44,360 bases of DNA from Pseudoramibacter alactolyticus ATCC 23263 (GTDB taxonomy: Bacteria > Bacillota > Clostridia > Eubacteriales > Eubacteriaceae). Below the pieces are notes generated by a model. The model had not been told where the DNA came from and ran no database searches. It saw only the letters and a list, made by a program, of their open reading frames with translations. The position numbers were made by a program, and so were the translations under genes. This document shows positions 1-7,915 of the stretch, piece by piece (position 1 is the first letter of the stretch; the number at the start of each line of letters is the position of its first letter). The DNA is taken from the NCBI RefSeq assembly GCF_000185505.1, contig NZ_GL622359.1:1332100-1376459 (forward strand). The letters run 5' to 3'.

Positions 1-25
1 GGGGGGAGCATATCTTCTGACAATC

Positions 26-1399
26 TCATGTTGATTTTTTCTTTGAATGCGGCGACACGTGATGTTCGTCCCTGAACATGCCGTTATCTTCCAGCTCTCC
101 CACTTTTTCGTAGGTTTTCGCAAAGACATTTTCCCTGTCGACCGCGTCGGGATCCACCACACTGGGATCCACCGCCGCTTCTGCAGCCACTGCCCGGGCG
201 CGCACCATCTGCGGCGTGTATTTCATCGTGCGCATAAACACGGTCTTGAGCATAATCGGCGTCACGATGGTCGTAATGATCACGACGAGCACCACCGGCC
301 CGATAAAATGCGAGCTGATGAACCCGAGCGCCTGACCCTTGCTGGCCACAATCAAAGCCACCTCGCCGCGGGAAATCATCCCAACGCCGATGCGCAGGCT
401 CTGATATTTGCGATAGCCGCAGACCAAAGCGCCCATCCCACAGCCGACAATCTTCGTTACGATGGCAACGAGCACCAATATCACCGAAAACCAAATAATC
501 CGGCTGTCCATCCCGGGAAGCACTACCGAAAGGCCGATGCTGGCAAAGAAAATCGGTGACAAATACAGATTCGACAGGGTGTCAAAACGCGACGCAAGGT
601 AGGCTCGCTTTTCAGTCATCGAGAGCACAAGCCCCGCGACAAACGCGCCGGTAATATCCGCCACGCCGAAAAACTGCTCCGCACAAAAAGAGAGCAACAG
701 ACAAAAGACGAAAGCGATAATACTGTGCCGGCGCAATCCCTTTTCTGAATGGCCTGTCCACCAACGATAAAATTTCAGGAACAAAAAACCCACCACGCCG
801 GCAAAGATAAAGAATCCGACAATTTTGAGCATGACAATACCCAACGAAACTGAGGAATCGGCCATGCTGGTAACGATGGTCAGGGCGATAATTCCCAAAA
901 TATCGTCGATGATGGCCGCCCCCAAAATCGCATTGCCCGAATGGGTTTTGAGTTTGCCGATTTCCTTTAGGGTTTCAACGGTGATGCTCACTGAGGTTGC
1001 CGTTAAAATCACGCCGATGAAAATATTCTGCAGGAAAAGACTCGCGTGCAGCCCGGATGCCATTCCGCGATTGAAATAAGCCGCCACCAGATAACCGCCG
1101 ATCAAAGGCACGATCACCCCGATTAAGGCGATTACAAACGACGCCTTTCCGCTTTTTTTAAGCTCATTGACATCCGTCTCCATGCCCGCGGTGAACATCA
1201 GCACAATCACGCCGATCTCTGCCGAATCCTTGATAAAATTCGTCTGAGAGATCACATTGAGCATTGCCGGCCCCAGAATGAGCCCCGCCAAAAGCGCACC
1301 CACTACCTGCGGCATTTGGATGCGCCGGGTAAGCAATCCCAATAATTTTGTCGATAATAATATCAGTGCTAAATCCAATAGAAATTTATAGCTTTCCAT
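26..1399 (-). CDS. CPA2-family cation/H+ antiporter (KefB/NapA-like membrane domain)
   Basis: Predicted integral membrane protein of 457 residues that would exchange Na+ or K+ for H+ across the cytoplasmic membrane. The sequence is a series of about 11-12 hydrophobic segments. The adjacent acidic pair D165-D166, in the segment reading GAAIIDDILG, matches the ion-binding site of CPA2 antiporters, and a GAFVAGLVLS segment is also family-typical. The roughly 60-residue tail is hydrophilic and charged, and no TrkA-N/RCK nucleotide-binding domain follows, so this is the short form of the family. The start is supported by AGGAAGG six bases upstream. The gene is monocistronic by position, with its own promoter-like site upstream. 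The transported ion cannot be read from the sequence. Confidence 0.88.
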   Translation of the reverse strand: MESYKFLLDLALILLSTKLLGLLTRRIQMPQVVGALLAGLILGPAMLNVISQTNFIKDSAEIGVIVLMFTAGMETDVNELKKSGKASFVIALIGVIVPLIGGYLVAAYFNRGMASGLHASLFLQNIFIGVILTATSVSITVETLKEIGKLKTHSGNAILGAAIIDDILGIIALTIVTSMADSSVSLGIVMLKIVGFFIFAGVVGFLFLKFYRWWTGHSEKGLRRHSIIAFVFCLLLSFCAEQFFGVADITGAFVAGLVLSMTEKRAYLASRFDTLSNLYLSPIFFASIGLSVVLPGMDSRIIWFSVILVLVAIVTKIVGCGMGALVCGYRKYQSLRIGVGMISRGEVALIVASKGQALGFISSHFIGPVVLVVIITTIVTPIMLKTVFMRTMKYTPQMVRARAVAAEAAVDPSVVDPDAVDRENVFAKTYEKVGELEDNGMFRDEHHVSPHSKKKST

Positions 1400-1421
1400 A
1401 TTGAGCCTTCCTACTTTTTGT

Positions 1422-1434
1422 CTGTTTCAAACAG
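1422..1434. promoter_or_regulatory. Perfect 13-base palindrome in the antiporter leader
   Basis: CTGTTT-C-AAACAG is a perfect dyad between the -10 box and the start codon of the antiporter gene. It could be an operator. No matching regulator is visible in the window, and a dyad of this length may also be chance. Confidence 0.3.
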
Positions 1435-1448
1435 TTCCACTATATATC

Positions 1449-1476
1449 ATTATACGACTGCCGTTATTTTTTTCAA
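1449..1476 (-). promoter_or_regulatory. Sigma-A-type promoter for the antiporter gene
   Basis: Read on the minus strand, TTGAAA (1471-1476) and a perfect TATAAT (1449-1454) are separated by 16 bases. Transcription would start about 40 bases before the antiporter ATG. Confidence 0.6.
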
Positions 1477-1490
1477 GCGCCGTTAAAAAT

Positions 1491-2345
1491 TTATCGCATG
1501 TTTCTGCCCTTCTGTCCACCAACAGGTGGGTGATCAGCCACGAAAACATCACACGCCCGGAGAATTTCTTTCAGATTGCCGTCCAGTGCGGAAAGCGCCT
1601 GCCGTTTAATGGCCTCCGGCATCGGGTAATAGGCTTCGGCGATGCTGCCGGCAATAGCCGCCAGCGTATCCGTGTCCCCGCCCAGCGAAACCGCCAGCCG
1701 AATGGTCGATTCAAAATCATCCGCCATCAAAAAACAATCGATGGCCTCGGGCACGGTCGCCTGACAGGATACATGCCCGCGATTGCTCTGGCGGATGGTC
1801 GCGTCGTCTCTCCCCAGCGCATAACCATAGTGAGCTTCAATATATTGTCGTATTTTGGCCTTCGCCTCCTGCTGGCGCGCCAGAAAAATCGCTGTCGCCG
1901 TGGCCTGTGCCCCTTTGATCCCCTCGGGATGGTCATGGCTGACCTTCGCTGAAATGGCCGCGTATTTTTCCACCAGTGCCAATGAATCGTAAAGCCAGGC
2001 CGCACCGGACACCCGCATGGCTGATCCGTTCCCATAACTCCCGTAGGGTTTGGGGTCATCGGCGAAAATCCAACGGATAAAGCGCCCGCCATAACCCACA
2101 TTCGGATAGCGGCGCCCCAGATGCTGCATCGCCAAAATAATTTCCCGCTCACTGGCATCCGGATTGCCATAACCGCGCATCAACCCCTGAGCCACAGCCA
2201 AAGTCATCACCGAATCATCCGTAAAACGAGATCCCGTTCCAAAGATCGGAAAATCCACAGCGCTGTCGTTTCGCACCTGTCGGATAAAATTGCGATCAAA
2301 TTCATACACAGAGCCAGCAATATCACCAATAATTGCGCCTAACAT
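1491..2345 (-). CDS. ADP-ribosylglycohydrolase family protein (DraG/ARH-like)
   Basis: Predicted cytosolic di-metal hydrolase of 284 residues that removes ADP-ribose from proteins or small molecules. Family hallmarks are visible: the N-terminal GAIIGDIAGS, a TDDS metal-binding motif at residues 42-45, NGSAMR in the middle, and GGDTDT near residue 225 supplying the second set of metal ligands. The length is normal for the compact bacterial members. It lies next to, but is transcribed apart from, the antiporter, and has its own good promoter. A macro-domain ADP-ribose hydrolase lies 4 kb away. No ADP-ribosyltransferase is visible in the window, so the substrate is unknown. Confidence 0.88.
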   Translation of the reverse strand: MLGAIIGDIAGSVYEFDRNFIRQVRNDSAVDFPIFGTGSRFTDDSVMTLAVAQGLMRGYGNPDASEREIILAMQHLGRRYPNVGYGGRFIRWIFADDPKPYGSYGNGSAMRVSGAAWLYDSLALVEKYAAISAKVSHDHPEGIKGAQATATAIFLARQQEAKAKIRQYIEAHYGYALGRDDATIRQSNRGHVSCQATVPEAIDCFLMADDFESTIRLAVSLGGDTDTLAAIAGSIAEAYYPMPEAIKRQALSALDGNLKEILRACDVFVADHPPVGGQKGRNMR

Positions 2346-2431
2346 TTTTCCCCCTGTTCAGCGTTTTGCTTTTGTTTCGTTTCTCACAAACAACCACAAG
2401 ATCTTGCTTAATGCCCCTTCTCTTAATTATT

Positions 2432-2460
2432 AATATAGCATTTTTTTGTCCTTTTGTTAA
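2432..2460 (-). promoter_or_regulatory. Sigma-A-type promoter for the ADP-ribosylglycohydrolase gene
   Basis: On the minus strand TTAACA (2455-2460), a 17-base spacer and TATATT (2432-2437), preceded by an extended TGC. One mismatch in each box. The predicted start site is about 80 bases before the ATG. Confidence 0.6.
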
Positions 2461-2527
2461 TCTTTTTTGTCATTTTTATTCATGATGGTCATTAAAATCT
2501 ATAGCTCTGTGAAAAACAAGCGCAATT

Positions 2528-2549
2528 AAAAAGGCGGCCATCGCCGCCC
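2528..2549 (-). terminator. Intrinsic terminator after the ClC gene
   Basis: On the minus strand GGCGGC-GATG-GCCGCC is followed by TTTTT, directly downstream of the ClC stop codon. This is a short but fully G+C-paired stem with a U tract. Confidence 0.75.
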
Positions 2550-2556
2550 ATTCAAA

Positions 2557-4140
2557 TTAAATCCCCGCCGGCCCGTCGGTCATCGCCTTGAGGGCTTCCG
2601 CCGCCGGGATCCGCTGATCCTGATCGCAGATTAGAACCAGACGATCCCCCGCAACCAGCACGGTATCGCCATTGGGCGTCAGCTCCCGGTTGCCCCGCTG
2701 AACGCTGACCACAAGACTGCCGGGCGGCCAAGCCACCGAAGCAATGGCCGCCTGATCGAGCACCGATCCCAAACTGATACTGGCCATCACCAATACCTTG
2801 CTCTGCCCTTCTGATGTGCGGTGCTCTTCTGACCGCTGCTCCGCGATGAGCCGGCCCAGTCCCGCTTCAAACAGCGGCTCAGTTTTGATGAGCGCTGCCG
2901 TCAGTTCCGAAATGATCACCACCGCTCCGACATAAATCAAATGATTGAGGCTGCCCGTCAGCTCGCTGGCCAAAACCACCGCGGTCAAGGGCGCCCGCAC
3001 AATCGCCGCAAAGTAGCCGGCCATTGCCAGAATCACAAAGTTGTTAATCAATCGGGGGGCCACGCTGAAATGCATAACCGCCAAATGTCCGTAGATGCCG
3101 CCGACAAAGCCGCCGAGCACCATCATCGGCGCCAGGGAACCGCCCGGCGCCCCCGAGGAAAAACAAAGCATGGAAAATAAAAATTTAACAGTAAAGAGCA
3201 TCACGATCATCCGAAAGCCAAAGACACCGGCACCAAGATCTTCAAGCATGACATGGCCATCGCCAAGCACCTCGGGCAAAACAAAACCGATCATGCCGGC
3301 CAATAAAAAAGGGATCACCGGATGGTATTCCCGCGGCAGCCGGCGCAAATGACTGTAAAAACGGCCGCTCCCCTTTAAACATTGATGGAAAAGCGCCCCT
3401 GTCAGCCCGCAAAAAATCCCCAGCAGCAAAACCAGCCACACTTCAGACAGCCCTAACGTCCCCTGAACCGGGATGCGAAACACCGGATTCATCCCGAAGA
3501 AAACCTTTGAGACAAAGTCGGCGACGACGGCCGCCGTCATCACCGAAAACAGCATGTTCAGCGAATAATCTTTATAAAATGTTTCAAGAGCAAACATCAC
3601 CCCGGACAGCGGGCAGTTAAATGCCGCCGATAAGCCCGCGCCCGCACCACAGGTTACCAGATAGCGCTCTTCAAGTTCATCCCGGCGAAACGTCCGGGAA
3701 AATCCCTTGCCCGCCATGGCACCCAGCTGCACCGACGGCCCTTCGCGCCCCAGGGATAACCCTCCGACGATCCCCAGCAGACTGCCCGCCAATTTCGCGA
3801 CGAGCACCCGCCACCAGCACATATCCAAATAGCCCCGCAGCTCACCGCTGACTTCCGAAATTCCGGAGCCGCGAATCCAGGGCTCCCAGCGTATCAGCCT
3901 GGCCACCACCATTGCCATCCCTGCGAGCAATAAAGAAAAGACGGCCACTGTCCACCAGCTGTGCATATGGCGCAGCATGGCCATATGAAAGGACAAAGAC
4001 CAATCCATGGCCCGGCGGTAGGCCACCGCTACCAAGCCGGCCACCACGCCCACCAGCGCGCCCTCTCCGGCCAGGCGCGCGGAAAAAATACGGTGATCTT
4101 CCACCATATGATGCAGGGTTTTCTGTGATTGTCTCTGCAT
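2557..4140 (-). CDS. ClC-family chloride channel/antiporter with C-terminal TrkA-C-like domain
   Basis: Membrane protein that moves Cl-, probably in exchange for H+. Three ClC signatures appear in order: GSGISEVSGELRG (usual GSGIPE), GLSLGREGPSVQLG with the gating glutamate in GREGP, and GLSAAFNCPLSGVMFALE, where a glutamate sits at the position linked to proton transfer. The last 75 or so residues are soluble and resemble the TrkA-C (RCK-C) regulatory domain rather than the CBS pairs of many ClC proteins. I chose the ATG at 4140 because AAGGAGG lies six bases before it. An in-frame start at 4212 would add 24 residues overlapping the upstream thioesterase gene. It lies 49 bases after the PaaI-type gene and may be co-transcribed with it. 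Confidence 0.88.
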   Translation of the reverse strand: MQRQSQKTLHHMVEDHRIFSARLAGEGALVGVVAGLVAVAYRRAMDWSLSFHMAMLRHMHSWWTVAVFSLLLAGMAMVVARLIRWEPWIRGSGISEVSGELRGYLDMCWWRVLVAKLAGSLLGIVGGLSLGREGPSVQLGAMAGKGFSRTFRRDELEERYLVTCGAGAGLSAAFNCPLSGVMFALETFYKDYSLNMLFSVMTAAVVADFVSKVFFGMNPVFRIPVQGTLGLSEVWLVLLLGIFCGLTGALFHQCLKGSGRFYSHLRRLPREYHPVIPFLLAGMIGFVLPEVLGDGHVMLEDLGAGVFGFRMIVMLFTVKFLFSMLCFSSGAPGGSLAPMMVLGGFVGGIYGHLAVMHFSVAPRLINNFVILAMAGYFAAIVRAPLTAVVLASELTGSLNHLIYVGAVVIISELTAALIKTEPLFEAGLGRLIAEQRSEEHRTSEGQSKVLVMASISLGSVLDQAAIASVAWPPGSLVVSVQRGNRELTPNGDTVLVAGDRLVLICDQDQRIPAAEALKAMTDGPAGI

Positions 4141-4189
4141 GATGCGCCTCCTTTTGCACAAGCCGGCACCCGTTTTCAGGGATGCCGAT

Positions 4190-4633
4190 TCATTTTTTCG
4201 CGTGCCTTTCATCGTCGTAGCGCCGCCGCATTTTCGAATAATCGAAAACGCCCATCGCGATCAAGCGATCGTGCTCATCGCTGATTCTCACCTCAACCAC
4301 GATGATTTTCTTCCCGCTCTTGACGAGCTCCGCCGTGCCAATCAGTTTCTCGCAGTTCATGGCCGGGCGCAGAAAATCCAAGCTGCCCGAAAGCGTCACC
4401 ACGCGATAACCGTCAGCCGAGGATACCGTTCCGCCGACATTATCGGCCAGGGTATAAATGCATCCGCCGTGCACCGATCCGTTGAGGTTTTTAATTTTAT
4501 CCGTAATGGCTAATTCCGCCCGCGCCTTGCCCTCGGTCAGGGAGACGGTTTTGATACCCAGTTCATTCGCGAAAGTATTCTCTCTTCCGCGGATCATCAG
4601 GATCTTTTCCATTTCTTGTTGATGCCGATCCAC
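4190..4633 (-). CDS. PaaI/hotdog-fold thioesterase
   Basis: Small cytosolic acyl-CoA or aryl-CoA thioesterase of 147 residues with a hotdog fold. The core motif GSVHGGCIYTLADNVGG matches the PaaI family, whose catalytic acidic residue lies on the central helix; here it is the D of LADN. The segment LSGSLDFLRPA is also family-like. The start is taken as GTG at 4633 because GGAG lies six bases upstream; an in-frame ATG seven codons later lacks a good ribosome site. The natural substrate is not evident. The ClC gene follows on the same strand. Confidence 0.82.
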   Translation of the reverse strand: MDRHQQEMEKILMIRGRENTFANELGIKTVSLTEGKARAELAITDKIKNLNGSVHGGCIYTLADNVGGTVSSADGYRVVTLSGSLDFLRPAMNCEKLIGTAELVKSGKKIIVVEVRISDEHDRLIAMGVFDYSKMRRRYDDERHAKK

Positions 4634-4672
4634 TTTTTTCTCCGACTCTTAATTTTCGTTTTATATTTTATT

Positions 4673-4702
4673 ATCATACCCTAACGACACCATCACGGTC
4701 AA
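4673..4702 (-). promoter_or_regulatory. Promoter-like site for the PaaI-type thioesterase gene
   Basis: On the minus strand TTGACC (4697-4702), an 18-base spacer and TATGAT (4673-4678), about 40 bases before the GTG start. Confidence 0.45.
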
Positions 4703-4718
4703 CCGCCGCACCGCGAAC

Positions 4719-4771
4719 AAAAAATAAAAATCCACCTGAGGCAAACATGCTATAATCATGGCATCAGGTGG
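4719..4771 (-). terminator. Terminator-like inverted repeat after the SGNH hydrolase gene
   Basis: CCACCTGA and TCAGGTGG form an 8-base stem around a 24-base loop. On the minus strand an interrupted T tract (ATTTTTATTTTTTG) follows. It sits 28 bases downstream of the SGNH hydrolase stop, which fits a terminator. The long loop lowers certainty. Confidence 0.5.
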
Positions 4772-4799
4772 TGACTCTGCAGCACATCGCCGCTTTGGT

Positions 4800-5033
4800 T
4801 TATGTATTAAAAATGACCTCAACCTTTTTCGCCATCGCCTGCCCAAGGCACACGTGACTTTCCGGCGTTAAGTGCACATGGTCGACGCGGCCGGCGTGTG
4901 CATAAAGCCCCGCCTCGATGAACGCCGATCCGTATTTTTTCGCCAGCGCGCGATACATCGGAATCAGCGCCCGGCTCTTGCAATAATAATCGTTAAGCGT
5001 GGCTTCGGTCACCGTGTCGGAATACGCCTGCAA
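4800..5033 (-). CDS. SGNH/GDSL hydrolase, C-terminal part (frame-broken)
   Basis: C-terminal third of the SGNH hydrolase whose N-terminal part is at 4993-5472. It carries the last catalytic block, DHVHLTPESH, where the D and H of DxxH complete the Ser-Asp-His triad. It is out of frame with the N-terminal part. The two join smoothly (PAEPF then LQAYSDTV) if the seven-base A/T run at 5032-5038 is read as six. The fragment has no start of its own that would make sense, so it should be read as part of one gene spanning 4800-5472. Confidence 0.75.
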   Translation of the reverse strand: MQAYSDTVTEATLNDYYCKSRALIPMYRALAKKYGSAFIEAGLYAHAGRVDHVHLTPESHVCLGQAMAKKVEVIFNT

Positions 5034-5472
5034 AAAAAGGCTCCGCCGGGGTCCGGCCGCCGGCCACTTCGACCGGCGCCGCCAGCAAAATCTGCGGCCC
5101 CTTCCGCCACCACGGGCCGGTCAGCGCCTTTTGAATCAGCGTCTCCATATGCGCGGCGATTTGTTCCGGACTGTCCGAGCGGATGCAGTCGTTGCTGCCA
5201 AGCATTAAAATCAGCAGGTCCACCGGCGCGCGGCCCGTCATGCTGGTGGTAAAAAAATCTTTGCCGCTGCCATAATAATTCGGATAAATCACCGTGGCAA
5301 TGGTTCGCCCGTTAAAACCGGCGTTAATCACCTCAAAGCCATCGCCCAGAAGATCCTGCATCACCTCAGGCCAACGGTGCCCGCGATCGTAACGTCCGCC
5401 GTCCCGGGGATCAAAGCCAAAGGTGTTCGAATCCCCGTAGCACACAATGCGTTTGATCGTCTTCTCTGTCAT
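4993..5472 (-). CDS. SGNH/GDSL hydrolase (arylesterase-like), N-terminal part (frame-broken)
   Basis: N-terminal part of an SGNH-family esterase or lipase. Block I, VCYGDSNTFG, holds the nucleophile Ser; block II contains the Gly of NAGFNGRT; block III is LMLGSNDC with the Asn. No signal peptide is visible, so a cytosolic enzyme is likely. The ATG at 5472 follows GAGGAG by five bases. The frame is lost at a seven-base A/T run (5032-5038), after which about 25 non-homologous residues follow before a stop. The rest of the enzyme is encoded at 4800-5033. Either the run length is an assembly error or the gene is inactivated by slippage. Confidence 0.8.
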   Translation of the reverse strand: MTEKTIKRIVCYGDSNTFGFDPRDGGRYDRGHRWPEVMQDLLGDGFEVINAGFNGRTIATVIYPNYYGSGKDFFTTSMTGRAPVDLLILMLGSNDCIRSDSPEQIAAHMETLIQKALTGPWWRKGPQILLAAPVEVAGGRTPAEPFFAGVFRHGDRSHA

Positions 5473-5551
5473 TTTCGCTCCTCATGATCGTTTTACTGTT
5501 TGATGCCGCCCCACGAAATTGTATTCAGCCATCAACTCGGAAAGGAAGCCC

Positions 5552-6073
5552 ATGTCTGTCATCGCACTTTATATCTCTTCGGTCACCGGCAACACCCGGC
5601 AAGTCGCCGACGCCATCCGGAAAGACTTGTTTCCGGCATACGAGGTCATCGTCTGCGACAGCCGCTCGCCGGCCGCTTATCCTAAAGCCGACCTCTGCCT
5701 GCTTTGCTTTTGGTGCCGGCGCGCCACACTGGATCCCAACAGCCAAAAGGTTCTGCATTTATATCGCCGCCAGCCGTTTTTGGCCATCGGCACCATGGGC
5801 GGTCATCCTAATAGTGCCTACGGCGAGCGTGTCCGCGAGAACGTGCGTCAGGCCGTCGATGCCAACAACCGGTGTCAGGGCATCTTTTTATGCCGGGGCA
5901 AAATTCCCGAAGCCCGCACCGAATACCGCCGCGCCTTGCCGAAGGATCACCGGCTTTATCTCGACGACGCCGGCTACGCAAGACATCTGTCGTCCCGCAG
6001 TCATCCGGACGCGGCTGATTTGACCCATGCCGTTGCTTTTGTCCGAAACGCACTCAGACGTCTCGATCTTTAA
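5552..6073 (+). CDS. Flavodoxin family protein
   Basis: Small cytosolic FMN-binding electron carrier or flavodoxin-domain protein of 173 residues. The N-terminus (IALYISSVTGNTRQVADAI) is the flavodoxin strand followed by the FMN-phosphate loop TGNT. Further on GTMGGHPNSAYGERV sits where the second isoalloxazine-contacting loop is expected. I start at ATG 5552 because AAGGA lies just before it; an upstream in-frame ATG at 5519 has no ribosome site and adds non-conserved residues. It is divergent from the SGNH hydrolase gene with about 80 bases between them. It converges on the macro-domain gene so closely that the two TAA stop codons overlap inside one TTTAAA. The redox partner is unknown. Confidence 0.75.
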   Translation: MSVIALYISSVTGNTRQVADAIRKDLFPAYEVIVCDSRSPAAYPKADLCLLCFWCRRATLDPNSQKVLHLYRRQPFLAIGTMGGHPNSAYGERVRENVRQAVDANNRCQGIFLCRGKIPEARTEYRRALPKDHRLYLDDAGYARHLSSRSHPDAADLTHAVAFVRNALRRLDL

Positions 6074-6612
6074 AAGGGATGCGCGTCAAGATACTTCCGG
6101 TACGCCTCGTCAATCGCCGCGGTCATCGCGACGAAAAACACCCGCATCGGCACCGCCGGATGCGCCCGAAACCAGGCGCGCACCGTTTCCACGGCGATGG
6201 GCACCGCCTTTTCAACCGGATAACCGTAAGCGCCGCAGGAAATCGCCGGAAATGCGATTTCTTCAATGTCATTGGCCGCCGCCAAATCAAGGCTGTTCTT
6301 ATAACACGCGGCGAGCAGCGGTGCATCCCGCTCGTCATTGCTGTAAATCGGACCCACGGTGTGAATCACATAATCTGCGCCAAGACGGTATCCCCGAGTG
6401 ATCACGGCCTGCCCGGTGGCACAGCCGCCGATTTTCGCACAGGCGGCTTTGAGTTGGGGCCCGGCCGCCCGATGAATGGCGCCGTCCACGCCACCGCCGC
6501 CCAGAAGGGTGGTATTCGCCGCATTGACAATGCAGGCAATCCTCAATGCTGTAATATCTCCCCGCCGGAGCATGGCCCGCCCCCGGGGCTGCCCCTTATC
6601 GTGATTGGCCAT
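6070..6612 (-). CDS. Macro-domain protein, O-acetyl-ADP-ribose deacetylase type
   Basis: Cytosolic macro-domain hydrolase acting on O-acetyl-ADP-ribose or mono-ADP-ribosylated proteins. MacroD-class motifs are visible in order: GDIT, VNAAN, GGGGVDGAIH (the substrate-binding glycine loop) and PAISCGAYGYP (the second ADP-ribose loop). The length is typical for a stand-alone domain. ATG 6612 follows AAGGA by six bases and is preferred over an upstream TTG at 6633. An extended -10 (TGC-TATACT, 6666-6671) lies upstream. With the ADP-ribosylglycohydrolase at 1491-2345 it makes two ADP-ribose erasers in 5 kb, though they are not in one operon. Confidence 0.88.
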   Translation of the reverse strand: MANHDKGQPRGRAMLRRGDITALRIACIVNAANTTLLGGGGVDGAIHRAAGPQLKAACAKIGGCATGQAVITRGYRLGADYVIHTVGPIYSNDERDAPLLAACYKNSLDLAAANDIEEIAFPAISCGAYGYPVEKAVPIAVETVRAWFRAHPAVPMRVFFVAMTAAIDEAYRKYLDAHPF

Positions 6613-6633
6613 TTGCTTTTCCTTCTTCCTCAA

Positions 6634-7083
6634 ACTTTCTCAAAAATTCATAACGGCTTTTCTTTAGTATAGCACGAAATCACTGACGGCACCTGTCAAT
6701 TTTTTGCCATTATGAGAACGAATTCAAGCATAAAACCCAGCCGCGCGTCAAACGCATGGTTATCATCTGACAGACAAAACCCTCTGCCCTTAGCCAACAC
6801 GTCAAGGGCGTAAACACAATTCGCCCAACGTTCCATCCTTCATCGTACCGCTTTTCCTTTTCAAATCCCCATGGATTTTAACACCCTTTCATTCGCATCG
6901 TTTTCTCGACATCTTGCCAATGGTTCGTTTTTCCTCTCGATAAAAAATCATGTGCCTATGTTTGGATGCAATATTTGCAGTTCCATAACATTGCCCACCG
7001 GCGGGGCAAAAGCGCGGTGTCAGACGAAAAGCATTTACGCAATAACCAAGAAAGATTTTTTGAAGTCAACATAACTAACCATA
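6634..7083. other. Intergenic stretch at the left edge of the NRPS island
   Basis: About 450 bases between the macro-domain gene and the terminator of the NRPS operon. Apart from the -10-like site at 6666-6671 that serves the macro-domain gene, I see no convincing coding frame, RNA gene or repeat. Short open frames here lack ribosome sites and family resemblance. This is the likely left boundary of the acquired island, but no integrase, tRNA or direct repeat marks it. Confidence 0.5.
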
Positions 7084-7114
7084 AAAGGAGCCGGTGCAAA
7101 GAATCGGCTCCTTT
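7084..7114 (-). terminator. Terminator at the end of the NRPS operon
   Basis: AAAGGAGCCG and CGGCTCCTTT form a perfect 10-base stem with an 11-base loop. It lies 145 bases downstream of the phosphopantetheinyl transferase stop. The U tract on the minus strand is short (CCTTTTATGG), but the stem is strong. Confidence 0.65.
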
Positions 7115-7258
7115 CAAATACACACGATATGGCAAAGAACATCCACATTTTTCGGTATTGCTTTTTCTGTGGGCATTCCGAACGATGCGATTCCCATTTT
7201 TATGCTTTCTGTCCTCTGAGAGCATCCTTTCTGCCTTTTGGCATCTCTCGGTTTTGTA

Positions 7259-7915
7259 TCAGAACGAATTGATAAGTTCTGCAACGCTTATTGCTTTCAT
7301 GATAACTTTTTTAGATGCACAAGTACTGATGCAGACATTTTTATACCATCGTGTTGTGACATAAAGCTCAGCGCCTTCAGCATCAAATGCCGTCGTATCG
7401 ATCAGGAACAGATCGTCTCTGATGCCTGTTCCGAGCATTTTCAGATAAGCTTCTTTTTTTGTCCAAGCCTCGGTGAAAAACGAGCCGGGGTCTGGATGAA
7501 CGCGATATAACGCTTTCTCGTTTTTAGATAGGACATGATCGGCCAGGTCCTCAAAATGCAAAACTTTCATTTCCGCATCCGCACCAATACTTCCAAAAGC
7601 TGTCACGCCGCCGCAAACCGCATCGCGACAATGCGAGACGCTGAAATCAATCCCGGGATCTTCAAGCACGGGTTTTCCATATTTATTGAAGACCGGTCTT
7701 TCGGGAAGGGTTGCCGAAAAATATTTTTTCAAAACATACCCCACCAGGAAATACGCCGTGACGCAGTTTATCCGATCGGCACGCCGGCGGTATCTTTCCG
7801 CTTTTTCCACGCGATATTTCGGTATCTTTGAGCCCATGAACGCCAGATCGTTATCCGTGATATCCTGTGCGTCAAAAACTGAAAAGAGTATCGTTTTTTC
7901 GCCAAATGACGTCAT
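7259..7915 (-). CDS. Sfp-type 4'-phosphopantetheinyl transferase
   Basis: Transfers the phosphopantetheine arm of CoA to carrier-protein serines, here presumably all ACP/PCP domains of this cluster. Family motifs are clear: FSVSHCRD, the Mg2+/CoA site IGADAEMK (usual form I-G-x-D-x-E), and FTEAWTKKEAYLKMLGTG (usual W-x-x-K-E-A). Length is about 218 residues with ATG 7915. That ATG overlaps the preceding thioesterase stop as ATGA, which argues for translational coupling and against the longer frame reaching 8035. It is the last gene of the operon. Confidence 0.88.
   Translation of the reverse strand: MTSFGEKTILFSVFDAQDITDNDLAFMGSKIPKYRVEKAERYRRRADRINCVTAYFLVGYVLKKYFSATLPERPVFNKYGKPVLEDPGIDFSVSHCRDAVCGGVTAFGSIGADAEMKVLHFEDLADHVLSKNEKALYRVHPDPGSFFTEAWTKKEAYLKMLGTGIRDDLFLIDTTAFDAEGAELYVTTRWYKNVCISTCASKKVIMKAISVAELINSF

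Noticed and set aside
4751..4756. TATAAT on the plus strand as a promoter
   Set aside because: It lies inside the loop of the terminator-like repeat after the SGNH gene, has no -35 partner, and no plus-strand gene follows closely.
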